Assembly: GCF_921293095.1 (NCBI RefSeq)
Contig: NC_060253.1
Location: forward strand, 71,523,992-71,587,991
Source of the DNA: Ischnura elegans
Taxonomy: Eukaryota > Arthropoda > Insecta > Odonata > Coenagrionidae
Direction: 5' to 3'
Length of the DNA stretch: 64,000 nucleotides
The position numbers and the translations under genes are program-made. Within the stretch, counting starts at the first letter, position 1; each line of letters starts with the position of its first letter. Shown here piece after piece: positions 23,669 to 33,900 of this stretch. Below the pieces are notes generated by a model, which had not been told where the DNA came from, searched no databases, and was given only the letters and a program-made list of their open reading frames with translations.

Positions 23669-23770
23669 CACTGTGAAATGTTACTACATATATCGAAAAA
23701 TGCTTCGAGTTTACGAGAATTAGGTGACCCTGGGCTATTAGTGCAAACTCGTGCAACGAAGAGCTGCCAG
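23669..23770 (+). repeat. Inverted partner of the LINE fragment end
   Basis: Reverse complement of 22537-22629 with a few changes and one short insertion. The plus strand contains the codons for KLVQRRAAR. Together with the left arm it forms an inverted repeat with about 1 kb between, now filled by the foldback and the pogo-like MITE. Twin-primed inversion of one LINE insertion, or two insertions, could produce this. Confidence 0.75.
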
Positions 23771-24283
23771 AGACTAAACTAGGAGTTTTGCCGATTAACC
23801 TCACATTTCGGGCGAATGCCAGAACACTGCCGAAGAAAATGGCTCCAGAATATTTTGTTTTTCACGTCTCGCTACAATATGTCCACAAACTACGTAATCC
23901 TAGCATATTTGTTTGAAACCCGTGAGGAGGAAATTATTCCTGAAATGGGGTCTTTGCTGTACGCAGGTATATAATCCCCGCCATATCCACGTATACTATG
24001 CACTGATAGGAAATACGACGTTTTTGATTGGATTGGATTCTTTTTCCCGTTCTTTTTGCCTTCAATCAAACAAAATGGTATTTTACCACAATGCTACTTC
24101 CGTATGGCGCCTTTCAACCGTTATGTAATAATGATCAAGTTCTGTGTACAGCCGAAAGTCGTTGAACGAAAGTAACCTTTGAGGAATATTGCCATTACGT
24201 CTCACTGAAATTATATCTTGACTTCCGCAGTTAAATTCTGCTTGCGTAAGAAATCAATCTTGTTTTACGATTTACGTGGATCG

Positions 24284-24362
24284 CTTGATTGATTGGATAT
24301 TAATTGGGATCAACAAGGGGTGGAAGGTTTGCCGAACCAGCCGCTCATAGGCGATGAGTCCA
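24284..24362 (-). repeat. Possible retroposon tail with TCAA repeats
   Basis: Reads GCTTGATTGATTGGATATTA, then AAGGGGTGGAAGGTTTGCCG. On the minus strand this would be a body followed by an AATCAATCAA tail, like the run at 19601-19620 in opposite orientation. Confidence 0.3.
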
Positions 24363-24484
24363 ACAAAGGTCTTGCGTTGATATTAGAGAAATGTAGTAGT
24401 ACGTAGCAATGTAGTAGTATAACGTAGGACCTTAAACATTGTAATCCCAAACATAAGGGGTGAATAATGGTAATTTATCGTAAT

Positions 24485-24776
24485 AATCGGCTCTTCACTC
24501 AGTTTATCCGCCGGGAAAGCACCAAATCAAAAATATATATATATTATATTCATTGAAATTACCTAACAAAAATTGCATCGGCCGGGAATCGAACCCTGGC
24601 CGCCCGCGTGGCAGGCGAGCATTCTACCACTGAACCACCGATGTCTTGTAAAAGAAAAGAAAATATTGTGCCGTAAAAAGCACTTCACAATGTCCTCTCT
24701 ACGAAGATTTTCCTTTCACTTGAGTTGTCTCGTCAGCGGGAAGCGCACTCATTCGCTGACTTCCTTCCCCCTCCAA
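24485..24776. repeat. Segment duplicated from 21.3 kb (copy 2, with decayed tRNA)
   Basis: Same-orientation copy of 21296-21596 about 3.2 kb away, with small indels around ATCAAAAATATATATA. At its right end it joins a GTAGAT-tailed repeat (24776-24832), whereas copy 1 continues into CTCCTCCGCCTCCC, so the breakpoint lies at or near 24776. Confidence 0.9.
24574..24644 (-). pseudogene. tRNA-Gly(GCC) copy with two stem mismatches
   Basis: Identical to the gene at 21393-21463 except for two changes. The first base of the acceptor stem is A instead of G, giving an A-C mismatch with position 72. A T-stem base is A instead of C (CAGGG instead of CCGGG), opposite G. The B box is slightly changed but still close to consensus. 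It may be transcribed, but two disrupted stem pairs make a mature tRNA unlikely. Confidence 0.8.
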
Positions 24777-24832
24777 ACACCCCCTGCCACACGCCTTTTA
24801 GGCGGCTTGCGGGGTATTGTGTAGATGTAGAT
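24776..24832 (+). repeat. GTAGAT-tailed dispersed repeat, copy 2
   Basis: Nearly identical to 1650-1707: CTGCCACACGCCTTTTAGGC, then GGCTTGCGGGGTATTGTGTA and GATGTAGATG. It abuts the right edge of the tRNA-bearing duplication. Confidence 0.65.
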
Positions 24833-26019
24833 GTATATTTTTTAATTAATTGCCTTTTAAATGAGATTTTGCATGATTTTTCCTCCGCTCGGAGATATGA
24901 CGTATGAAGCGATGACGATTTCGTAAGATTTCACTTCTATGATTTTTTTTCAGTTTCAGTCAGCAATATTCTGTAAACCGTTGCATTTATTACAGCAATA
25001 CTTTGAGGTTTAATAATCAAATGAAGATAATTAGCCAAATTTGGTCGAAATCGGAGAGCTTACGGGCATCACCTATTCGACTTTGGCTGGAACGACCCAC
25101 TGATGTCAATGAAGCAATGCACACAAAATGATACCACAAAAGCGACACTGTGAATTAAATTTTCCAAAGGTAACAATAAATTTAACCTCATAAAGACCTT
25201 GAAAACAACGAAAATCTCATTACAAATAAAAACCGCTGAGATGATTTCAATAGCCGTTAATTGAGCAGATGGTATGCATCGAATTTAAGGCGTCACGCTC
25301 ATAAAAATGTACATGTCCCGTCATGAAAGGACGCGTCATGTCCATCCTGAATGCATCGCATGAACTCAAACGACTGACGCGGAAGCAGAGTAGCGCCATT
25401 CCGAGAACGCAAACGGTACTAAATCAGCCACCAGCTTCTACTCCGACGCCCGTCTCTCCGGATCGTTCAAAAATTGCCGTAAAGAGTCTCGGCAACCAGC
25501 ATGTAATACCTCCGCGAACGTAAATGGTGATAGTTGCGAAACCAAGAGGAGCCGTACAGGAAGCTTTAATGTCGGTAGGAAGCTATAATGTCGGTGAGAG
25601 GGATATGGACCATCCCGACACACACGCTGAGCGCGAGGTCGAAACGCTCCGAGAGCAACGTTTAGAGTGGAAGTACATACTACTCGTAATGGAGGAAACA
25701 AAAGGGGAAAATACAGGGAATTGTACCTCTAGACGTCAATGTTTGCCGCGAGCAAGGTCGACACGTCACTGCAAGGCATATCTTCCGTAAGAGTGATTGC
25801 TTTATCCCAAGGATACCGAAAGTGAATCCGCATTGTTGACAGTAGAGAATAATATAAAGGAAGCAATTCCTCCCTTTCCGCCAATCATCACGTTCAGGCG
25901 GTCATTGTTCTCGCATTAAACAAGCGTCTAATGTGATACCCTTGGCCTGGGTTGGAAAACTTCACAGCTGAAGTAAAGAATAAAACTGCAGGCAGCAAAA
26001 ATAGCTGTGGCGAATAATT
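24833..26019. other. No gene recognised; CG-richer patch at 25.3-25.8 kb
   Basis: 25320-25800 has more CG dinucleotides than its surroundings and overlapping frames on both strands (66 and 88 codons plus, 87 minus). No product is recognisable, and overlapping open frames on both strands are expected in such composition. A diverged host exon or old transposon sequence are both possible. Confidence 0.35.
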
Positions 26020-26310
26020 AATAAAAATAAAAGTGGGTACAAAATTAACTGGAAACGTGGTTCAACCGTGTAAGTGATGAGGGAGTGATAAGAAGAGTGG
26101 GATTAAAGAAAAGTCTTCTAAAATCATTGAGGAGAGGACGGGACAACTTAGTTGGTCACATTATGAGACATGATGGCCTGATGAAAAAAATTGTAGTAGG
26201 AGAGATAGAACAGACGGCCCCGATTCAGTTACATAGGACAGGTTAAAAAGTATGTAAAAGAGAAGAAATGCGTCGCTCTAAACTACTAGCATTTATAGAA
26301 GCGGGAATAT
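26020..26310 (+). pseudogene. RTE-type LINE reverse transcriptase tail, decayed
   Basis: Translation gives NWKRGSTV, REVIRRVGLKKSLLKSLRRG, then RDNLVGHIMRHDGLMKKIVV. This is the RTE C-terminal block (RVGEKRSLLKT, GHILRHDGLLKTVIEG). Stops and shifts interrupt it. Same orientation as the copy at 3.1 kb and opposite to its neighbour at 26.6-28.7 kb, so it is a separate insertion. Confidence 0.75.
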
Positions 26311-26534
26311 AGGAATTAAGGACATGAGTACTACTCCCTCTATGCTCTTTAGAACGTTTAGTTTATAGAATTGAAGAGAGCTCCCCAAAAAAAAGACATT
26401 GCAAAGTATTTTGCCGAAGTAAAGGTCGGGGACATAATGAAACCGTATCTAGCTTGCCGTGATGGAAATGGAACATATACATGATAAAATATAAACAACA
26501 AATACAAACACAAGGCCCACAAAACACTGTACTT

Positions 26535-26620
26535 ATAACTTCACTACTCACCATGGTTTCGACACCTTGAAAATGACATAGAGTGTGAAAACGATATGTG
26601 TAGGGTTGGTAGTGGAGTTA
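26535..26620. repeat. Weak head-to-head hairpin locus
   Basis: CTTCACTACTCACCATGGTT, TCGACACC, then GTGTGAAAACG and GGTTGGTAGTGGAGTTAC. The arms are approximate inverted copies around TTGAAAATGACATA. It fits the hammerhead-like hairpin family loosely and abuts the 3' end of the RTE element. Confidence 0.35.
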
Positions 26621-26636
26621 CACATTATGAGATTGG

Positions 26637-28745
26637 TTACACCTTCTGAGATTGGTTCGACGCAGCTCTCCCCTCAGTTCTCCTATCAGCTAATCTTTTC
26701 ACACCTACGTATTTCTTCTTTTTCACATCCTTCTTTACTTGTTCCATATATTTTGTTCGAGGTCTTCCTTTTCCGTTCTTGCCTTCCACTTGTCCCTCGA
26801 CGACTGTCTTCATCAGGCCATCATGTTTCAAGATGTGGCCTATAAGGTCGTTCCGTCTTCTTGTTAAGGTTTTCATGAGGCTTCTCTTCTCTCCTACTCT
26901 TCTTAGGACTTCCTCATTACTAACTCGGTCGATCCATTTTTCTTCATCATTCTTCTGTAGCACCATCCCAACCCAACCAAATTCTTACCTTAAAATTGGG
27001 GCTCCCATGTCATCGGCATCCACTTCCCTTTCGTTTTCGGTAGCATTCGTTCTTAGGCTGCTTCTTTTGTACATATCTTCCAGATATTCCTTCATCTCTC
27101 CCCTTTGTCTTCGTTTTCAATCATTAGTTTTCCGTTTTTGTCCCTTATGGCATTACATCTTACGCCTCTTTTCTTTAAAGTGGTTCCTCACTATCCTATA
27201 GGCGGCCTCTTTTTTCCATGTTTAAGATTGTTTTGTACGTCTTCACAAATATTTTTCATCCACGTTTCTCTAGCCTCTTCCTTGCTTTACGACATATTTC
27301 GTTCCTTATTCTCTAGTAACAATTCTGACCTTCCTCTATTTTCGCGGCCTTGTATTTTCTTCTTTCTTCAATGAGATCTAATACTTCCTGCGTGATCCAT
27401 GTTTTTTTCATAACGACTCTTCTTTTACCAACGACTTCCTCAGCAGCTGCCTGCAGACCACTTCTAATGGCTTTACAACTCTCTTCCACTGTTTTATTGG
27501 TCGTATCATCCCCTATTACCTTTTCTACAGATTCTTTAAAAGCCAGTTGATATGAAACTCCTTCAATTCTTCAACCTGCCATATGTTTTTCACGGCTTTC
27601 TTCCAGTTTTTACATTTAAGGCGGCATTTTATCATAACTAAGTTATGGTCAATATCGATATCTGCCCCGGATAACTTTTGCAGTCCTTCACCTGGTTCCT
27701 GAATTATTGTTTCACTGGAATGTAGCCGATTTGGAATCCTCTAAGGTCTCCTGGCATCTTCCACGTGTATCTTCTGCGCAGGCGATTTTTGAATAAAGTG
27801 TTGGCAACCACTAGCCTCTGCTGAGTGCAGAATTCAAGAAGCCTTTCTCCTCTTTCATTTCGGTTACCTAACCCATATTTCTCAGTTATTATTCCGCCTT
27901 GACCTTCGCCGACGACGGCGCTACAGTCACCTAAAATAATAAGATTTTCTTCCCCTCTTACCTTCTTGATACCTTCCGCTATATCTTGGTAGACATCTTC
28001 TACTTCTTCATCTTCATAATCTGACGTAGGCATGTAAACCTGCACCATTACAGTAGCTACGGGTTTAGTATCTATCTCCACCGTTACTATCCTTTCATTA
28101 AACTGCAGGTAGCTTTTAACCTGCATCCCGGCGCTCTTTCTAAGCATTATGCCTACTCCAGCATTATCATTTAGCGGTCCTGTGAGTATCATTCTGTAGC
28201 TTCCACTCCAAAAGTCTCCTTCTTGGGGTCACTTCATTTCGCTGATGCCAAATGCGTCGAGGTTCATTCTTCGCATCTCCACCATCAAGTTCTCTAGTCT
28301 ACCGCAGTTACGAAGTGATCTAACGTTCCATGTTCCTATCCTTAACATTCTATCTCGTTTGACCGATGTACCCTCTCGAGTAGTCCCCGCCCGGAGACCC
28401 GAATGGGGGACTATTTTACCTCCGGAATATTTTACTCGAGAGAAGTCCATCATATCATTATATAAATTGAGTGGAGTAGCTGCGACTCCTCGGGATGATA
28501 ATGTGGTGGTTTCCCCTTGCCTTCCACATCGCAGTACCACAGCCGTTAAAGTAAATGTTACCACGCCCGTAGAAATGTGTGTCGCTTTACTGACCAGTAT
28601 GGTCTCCACCTTCGCACATGTGAAGAAGAGCAGCTGCCCTCTCCCCCGGGTGATGAGAGGCATAATTGTTGGCGGCCCCCAGTTGCCAAGCCACGGTATC
28701 TTCACAGGTTTCGTTACCATTTAAATGGTCTAACTTATCCAAGGG
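26637..28745 (-). mobile_element. RTE-type LINE, internally deleted
   Basis: Minus-strand order: endonuclease region (28720 down to 27704), a linker with degraded codons (WITQEVLDLIEERRKY, RIRNEICRKARKR) to about 27000, then a jump to the C-terminal block at 26966-26637 (RVSNEEVLRRVGEKRSLMKT, GHILKHDGLMKTVVEGQVEG, GKGRPRTKYMEQVKKDVKK). The catalytic palm of the reverse transcriptase (the YADD-type box) is missing, so the element lost its core by internal deletion. It is bounded on the right by non-element DNA near 28745 and on the left by a hairpin locus. It cannot move on its own. Confidence 0.85.
27704..28720 (-). pseudogene. RTE LINE endonuclease (EEP) domain, one in-frame stop
   Basis: A single minus-strand frame runs through both 28720-28229 and 28192-27704, broken only by a TGA where the family has tryptophan (SEMK-stop; usual SEVRW). 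Motifs of the apurinic-like endonuclease that nicks target DNA are visible: GTWNVRSL, GRLENLMVEMRRMNLDAFGI, DNAGVGIML, VYMPTSDYEDEEVEDVYQDI, ILGDCSAVVG, EKYGLGNRNERGERLLEFC and YTWKMPGD. Two catalytic positions are lost: the usual GDFNA asparagine is serine (GDCSA), and the terminal NQIDYI aspartate is glycine (FQIGYI). The 5' about 120 codons are not recognised. Relatives are the insect proteins labelled craniofacial development protein 2-like. Confidence 0.85.
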
Positions 28746-29112
28746 TAGCCCAATACCCCCTCAGAACACCGCCGTTTTTTACAACGACTGCTTATTCAAC
28801 GAGAGAACTCGCTTAACTCGCAGCTAACCTCTATATTTAAAGGTTGACCCACCATCCGCAACCCGGTGGACGTACTCGGTGGCTTTAAGCTCAGCTGCGA
28901 GGAATTTACAATATGTTGTTTATATTTATGATGGATATGTCGGGGGTTGGTCACGTAAGGATTCGCCGTTTGCAGAGAGAAATGAGGCCGCTGGTCGTTG
29001 AAGGTGATAGTCACTGAAAAGAGGTGGGATTTTCATTGTTTGTACGGGAAATACGTTCGATTCCATGGTAAAATTGTAATTAGCAGGGGTGGCCGCTGAG
29101 TAGAGGTAGGAG
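28746..29112. other. No gene recognised
   Basis: Sequence beyond the 5' end of the RTE element. It may include untranslated LINE sequence, but nothing diagnostic is seen. Confidence 0.35.
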
Positions 29113-29175
29113 GCCGTAGAGTAGTTATAGTAGTAGTAGATAGTAGTAGTGTAGAGAGTAGTAGGAACTGAGTAG
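29113..29175. repeat. TAG-rich microsatellite
   Basis: Imperfect run of AGTAG/GTA triplets (TTATAGTAGTAGTAGATAG and neighbours). Confidence 0.8.
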
Positions 29176-30345
29176 AGGCCGTTTGAACGGGTTTCGCTGA
29201 ACGCATGTTTTATTAGCCATGGCCATTCAATTTTAGTAAATCAACCACTGACAAATTAATATTATTATAATTATAGTCATTCACCAATCACTTATGAGCA
29301 TTCATATTGAAGTACATAAGACGAGGAGATATCGAGTTGGTATACCCCTCGATTCCCCTGCACGGCGCAGTAAGCAGTAAACAGCAAGTGCTAGTAAAAT
29401 AATTATATTACTGAGTGATTGGCGGATACACATTCACTTTACGGACTTCAAACGACTTTTCTGGAAAACATAAAGAAAGGAAATTTTCAAGCATTCATTC
29501 TTTTTCAGGTTTATGTTCGCTCAAAGATTTATTAACCTTGCATCACCTCCTGGGAAGAGCGAATTAAACGGAAATTGTTTAAAATTACTCACTCTACCCA
29601 TGATAACGGGAGAGCGAGGTACTCTCGTGAGTAAAGCATTAAGCAAATGACGTAAGGGTGTTGGGGTCAGAAGCAGGAACACTTAGGGAATTTCTAAGCA
29701 AAAATCCTCCAAAAGCGAGGTGGCCCAAGTAAATCAACTGTCTCCTAAAATAACATGAATATGTGACATTCACCCGCTTGTGGCTGTGAACTCTACCCTC
29801 GCTCATTTCTAGCAACCGTAAGGCTGAATCACTGAGGAGGCGACCTAAATAACATTACAGAATTGTTTCATGCAAAAGTAAAAAGAGGCGATTATCCTCG
29901 ATCAATCGGAACTGTAATGTATTCCAGGGAGTCCGAAATGAAATCCTTCATCAAATTCCCTGAAAAGTAAAAATGATCCCCAAGGACTCGTATTCCGGCA
30001 GTTAAAAACCATAAAATCTTAAATGAAGAATGAAAACGCAAATAGTATAAAAAATAATCTCTTTTTGTGCAAAAACTTTGAAAATTACTGCACAGTGAAT
30101 GGTCTCATAAACTATCTGTGGACGATGCTAATTAGTTCTCATTTATACGGAATAATAATGGACTTAGTTCCTCAAATGGTACAAAAAGAGCCAAAGTCGT
30201 GCAATTATCGTCTTTTCGCACTTAATGAGCGACCATTGAATTAGCAAAAATTACACAACTGAGCGGAATTTTCCATGATCCAAGAAATCCCTCATCTGGC
30301 AAAATCAACTACTTAACTCATTTCTAACTTTGTGGTATTCCATTC
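29176..30345. other. No gene recognised
   Basis: AT-rich DNA without supported features. Confidence 0.4.
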
Positions 30346-30552
30346 TAAGTTTTCTTGGATATTACACTATTCCTTAAAGTACTTCTTTTTTAACTAGCGT
30401 CACCCGGGTTTCGATGAATTATCATCATCTTCAGGCGCAAATTATCTAATATAATAATTTGCGCCTGAAGATGATGATAATTCATCGAAATCGGGGTCGT
30501 GCTATTAAAAAATTTGTGGTACAAGTAATAGTGTAATATCCAAGAAAACTTA
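30346..30552. repeat. Head-to-head inverted pair, arms about 100 bp
   Basis: Arms 30346-30445 and 30454-30552 are inverse copies around an 8-base loop CTAATATA. Both start TAAGTTTTCTTGGATATTAC and end at GCGCAAATTAT. Each arm contains, reading outward, GCGCCTGAAGATGATGATAA then TTCATCGAAA: a CTGAAGA box, a GATGA/TCATC stem and GAAA. The arms agree closely near the loop and diverge around the A/T-rich mid-part. Of all the loci this is the clearest duplex of the hammerhead-like hairpin family. Confidence 0.85.
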
Positions 30553-31432
30553 ATCCCTCATCTCTTTATCGACGCAAATTCGAACTTAACATTGCGAAAT
30601 CAGGTTACGAAAGGAACCGCGACCAACATACTAAAAAAAGACCAACATAAAAGACAGGGAAAATAAGATAAATACATAGCAAAGCAGCTAATGTTAAAGA
30701 CTTGCATGACTGACTGACGCTCCCTAATCTATTCTTGAAAGCCATATAGGATACATAAATATAAATTTATTTTCTAAAACCTTAAAATGAACCTTCGAAT
30801 GCATGAAAATCGGGACTTGTCTTATAAATAATTGATAACATACAAAATACAAATTACTGTCATTTGCACTTTTTCGGGAAAGTGCATCGTAACTTTCTGT
30901 CAATAAGTCAAATACATTGTGAATAATTGGGGCTACCATCATGAATGGTTATAAAAAAATACATCTTTAAGGTCTTTTTTAATTAATAACAAATTCGCCA
31001 CTTTGAACTGTCTAAATTTATTTATTATTAATTTACAGGCATTAACAATAAATCAAAGATGGCACTTCTGGTGAGCTAAGGGAAATCATTCCATTTTTAG
31101 ATACATATAAACTGAGCTACATGTCGAAAATTTCTATATTTTTTAATTTTTTCTTGTTTTATTCACATTTTTAGGAAGGAATGGTTTTAAATCGAATAGC
31201 AAGTGTGATAAAAATTACGCAATTATAAAATAAAATCACAATATTTCACGTGTAAACATTTTTTCCCATTTTAATGTCATGAATCTATACGCCGGTGTTC
31301 ATCAAGAGCAACAAGAAGCGTCGGAATTGTGTGTTTACCACCTGTTAGCGCGTGGGAAACGAGGCACACCGCCCGGCATTGAGGTAGATCATAGCTTCCA
31401 GGTGAATTGGCGGGCGAGCTTGCGTGGGTGCA
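30553..31432. other. No gene recognised
   Basis: AT-rich to about 31260, then GC content rises toward the purine-rich tract. Confidence 0.4.
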
Positions 31433-31735
31433 CTATAGGAAGAGGAGGTCAGGGGAGAGGGAGGAAGAAGAGACGGGAACTGGATATATGGAAATAAGTG
31501 TCGGGGGAAGGGGGGAATGATAGGAGAGGGGAGGACAGACGGGTGAAAGCCGCGTGGTGAATACAGCAGAAGAGAAAAAAAAACAAACTTCGCGGAGAGG
31601 AGGTGAGCGGGGACTTTCGAGGCAAAGGTGGTAGGGGAGGGGTGATCGGTGGAAAGCAATGCGAATGTGGGATGGGGGAGAGAGTTTTAAAAAGAGGGGA
31701 GGGAGTTGTTATGTGTTGTCATGGGGAAGGGGGTG
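31433..31735 (+). repeat. Purine-rich (GGGGAGAGG) tract
   Basis: About 300 bases dominated by G and A on the plus strand (AGGAGGTCAGGGGAGAGGGA and similar). Directly upstream of the CpG-rich block. GA-rich tracts upstream of promoters are common in insects, but simple low-complexity drift is equally possible. Confidence 0.6.
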
Positions 31736-31739
31736 GAGA

Positions 31740-32290
31740 AGCAGTCGGACTCCCTTCTACGTCACTGGTTTGTTAAAAGGAGGCCGACCGGCCGGGCAGT
31801 CTGCAGGGAAGGTATCGCGGTGGCCTCTCACAGTGCCCGCTGAGCGTCACGAGAGAGGTCGCATACTCAGGCTCCATCCGCGGGAGACTGTAACGGTCGA
31901 CTGTTCCGACGAGAGGCGAAAAAAGCACGTAAAGCGGGCTCCCCCCTTTCGGTATAAGAGCCGAAGGTGATCGTTCGGGATACCGCTTCGAGCGTACAGA
32001 TCCCCCACAGGCGGGGACCAAAGTGTCGTGGAAACAGCCAGTGGTCGCACGCATCACCGCGAGGCTTATCATTCCGCTCTCGGCGAGGGCGACCGCATTC
32101 GCCGGGCACTCCCGGGAAGTCTACGCGAAAGATCGCGCTCCTACGGACCGCATCCGCAAATGCTGTGAACGACATCCCTTCGCATTGCCTCCATAGAGTG
32201 ATATTCGCGCTAGTGAACTGTTATTCATACAATATTTTCCCCGGACGCGAGTGTCGTATGTGTAAGAGTACTTCGTAATACTCACTCGAA
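31740..32290 (+). promoter_or_regulatory. CpG-rich block, candidate promoter and 5' untranslated region
   Basis: Each 60-base line here holds roughly four to nine CG dinucleotides, against about one in typical flanks. A TATA-like CGGTATAAGAGCC sits at about 31949-31961. No transposon signature is seen in the block, and the open frames found on both strands are what high GC content produces. The layout (purine tract, CpG block, then a short start-codon exon at 32463) suits a plus-strand promoter. The direction is inferred from that exon only. Confidence 0.4.
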
Positions 32291-32435
32291 TGTGTTACCG
32301 ACGCGTGTGGAGAAAATTTTAAACGAGTCCTTTGGTTTTTGGGGCAATAAACCGGAAGGCTGACCCAGAGGAAGGAATCTCATTTTTTTCGCAAGATCAT
32401 CAGCATCACCATCTGACATCTGGAGCGGATTCTGG

Positions 32436-32491
32436 ATGCATATCAACGATAAGACAGGAGATATGGATGACCAAAGCAGATCACAAAATGG
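32436..32491 (+). CDS. Candidate first coding exon (partial gene)
   Basis: An in-frame TGA at about 32371 closes the frame upstream. Two in-frame ATGs follow: 32436 (MHINDKTGD) and 32463 (MDDQSRSQNG). The second has G at -3 and G at +4, a good start context, so I prefer it. At 32492 the sequence G/GTCAGT resembles a splice donor; beyond it the frame soon ends (TAG). The exon would contribute only 10-19 residues, too few to identify a product. No downstream exon was recognised in the following 30 kb, so the gene, if real, has a long first intron. Confidence 0.25.
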
Positions 32492-32492
32492 G

Positions 32493-33264
32493 TCAGTACA
32501 ATTAAAACATTAGCAGGTGTTTTTTTCGGATTCGCGGCTCTCTGGACTCAACTCTTCCGCCAAGATTTAGAAAGGAGTGCCAAAAAAAGATGAGAATTAC
32601 TTTAATTTCGATTCCTCACATAAGTGTTACAGAACACGTGCTGTGCCTTTAGCTGCGAGTTGAAGTTTTGCGCCACATACCCAATAAAAAAGAAAAACGG
32701 CTTTGAATCGACTTAGCTGAAGATGATTGACAAGTATAACCAAGCATTTGAAGTAATATTACGGGTGTCTGGGGTTAAACTGCGTCCCTCGGGAATTAAA
32801 TTATGCATTTTTTAGCATCACCTGATTATTGCTATTATTAAATTTTCCAAGAGTAACACAAAAATTTTCAGAAATATTACAGTTTTCTGGAGTTAAACTG
32901 ATTTTCTCAGGAATTTTATGATTTTAAATTATGCATTTTTTAGCATATCCTGATTATCGCCGCGATTTTAAAATTAAAATTGCCTGTAACCCAGCCAAAA
33001 ACCCAGAGGTGGATCGCATAGTTTTATGTAGATGTAGATTTATTCTTACATTTCCCGGAGATTATTATTGCTTATTCAAAGTGATTCGCTCAAGAAATGT
33101 TTCTTTATACGTACCTTGTTGAAAATATTTTTGGCATCGGTAAAATGATGATACGATTTTTGGAATAGAAATCGGAATCAGAATCAATAAATCTTTGGAT
33201 TTAACCCAACAAATACATTAATACGCACGAATATTGCTACAACCATTGCTACTTTTGATTTGGT
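32493..33264. other. No gene recognised
   Basis: AT-rich. An imperfect internal duplication is visible: ATTATGCATTTTTTAGCAT occurs at about 32800 and 32930, with GTTAAACTG shortly upstream of each. Confidence 0.4.
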
Positions 33265-33900
33265 GCCCTCGGCTGGGACTCACGATGGGTGCCCCCTTAT
33301 CGGGGGTTTCTGGGGCCTCCCCCGGAAATTTTTATGAAATTGCTTGCCCGGAAATAGATTTTTACGGCATTTTGGTTCTTAAAAACTTCATAAAAGTTAA
33401 TAAAAATTAATTCATAAGAAAAAATACCATGAAAAGTGATAAATTTCAAATCTTATAAAATTTTATATTGTATTATGGTTCTATTATCTATTTAGTGAAT
33501 TTATTCCTTGAAACTGCACTGAAATTTAAAAAAAAACTCCGAAATAACCTTTTTAACGAAAGTCGGGTGTCTCATCTGGAAAATTTTAGGAAATTGCGCG
33601 ATTGAAACTAGATTTTGACGCTATTCTGGCTCTTAAAAACTAGATAAAAATTGATAAAAGTAGCAATTTCGTGCGAAAAATTACTGTGAAAACTGAGGAT
33701 TTCACAGCTTATAAAGCTTAATAATTTCTCCATACCTCTATTATCTAGTAGTGAATTACTAAATATAAAGTAGAAGTTTATAATTACAAAAAACTTTTGT
33801 TCATTTGATCCGAGTGCTTTATTGCTCCTTTCATTTGCGATAGATGAGCGTTGTGGGGGCCTCTTAAGCTCGGGGTCCTCGGTGATTACCGGCCAGACCA
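33265..33900. mobile_element. Old non-autonomous repeat with C/G-rich ends, copy B of the 15-kb family
   Basis: 33312-33558 matches 15090-15333. A second, more diverged unit follows at about 33590-33780 (GAAACTAGATTTTGACGCTA, CTGGCTCTTAAAAACT), so two units lie in tandem. The left flank (TTATCGGGGGTTTCTGGGGC) and right flank (GGGGGCCTCTTAAGCTCGGG, CCGGCCAGACCACCCCTAAC) are G/C-rich as in hAT-like elements. Exact termini and target duplication are not resolved. Confidence 0.5.

Noticed and set aside
23445-23804. 119-codon minus-strand frame
   Set aside because: Partly antisense to the inverted LINE piece at 23669-23770; the rest matches nothing.
24573-24824. 83-codon plus-strand frame
   Set aside because: It runs antisense through the tRNA-Gly copy, so it is a by-product of the tRNA sequence.
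26779-27374. Plus-strand frames of 89-140 codons
   Set aside because: They are antisense shadows of the RTE element on the minus strand.
28245-28724. 159-codon plus-strand frame
   Set aside because: Antisense to the RTE endonuclease region, whose minus-strand translation has clear motifs.
31773-32278. Several frames of about 100 codons on both strands in the CpG block
   Set aside because: Multiple overlapping frames on both strands are explained by few stop codons in GC-rich sequence; the block reads better as promoter and untranslated DNA.
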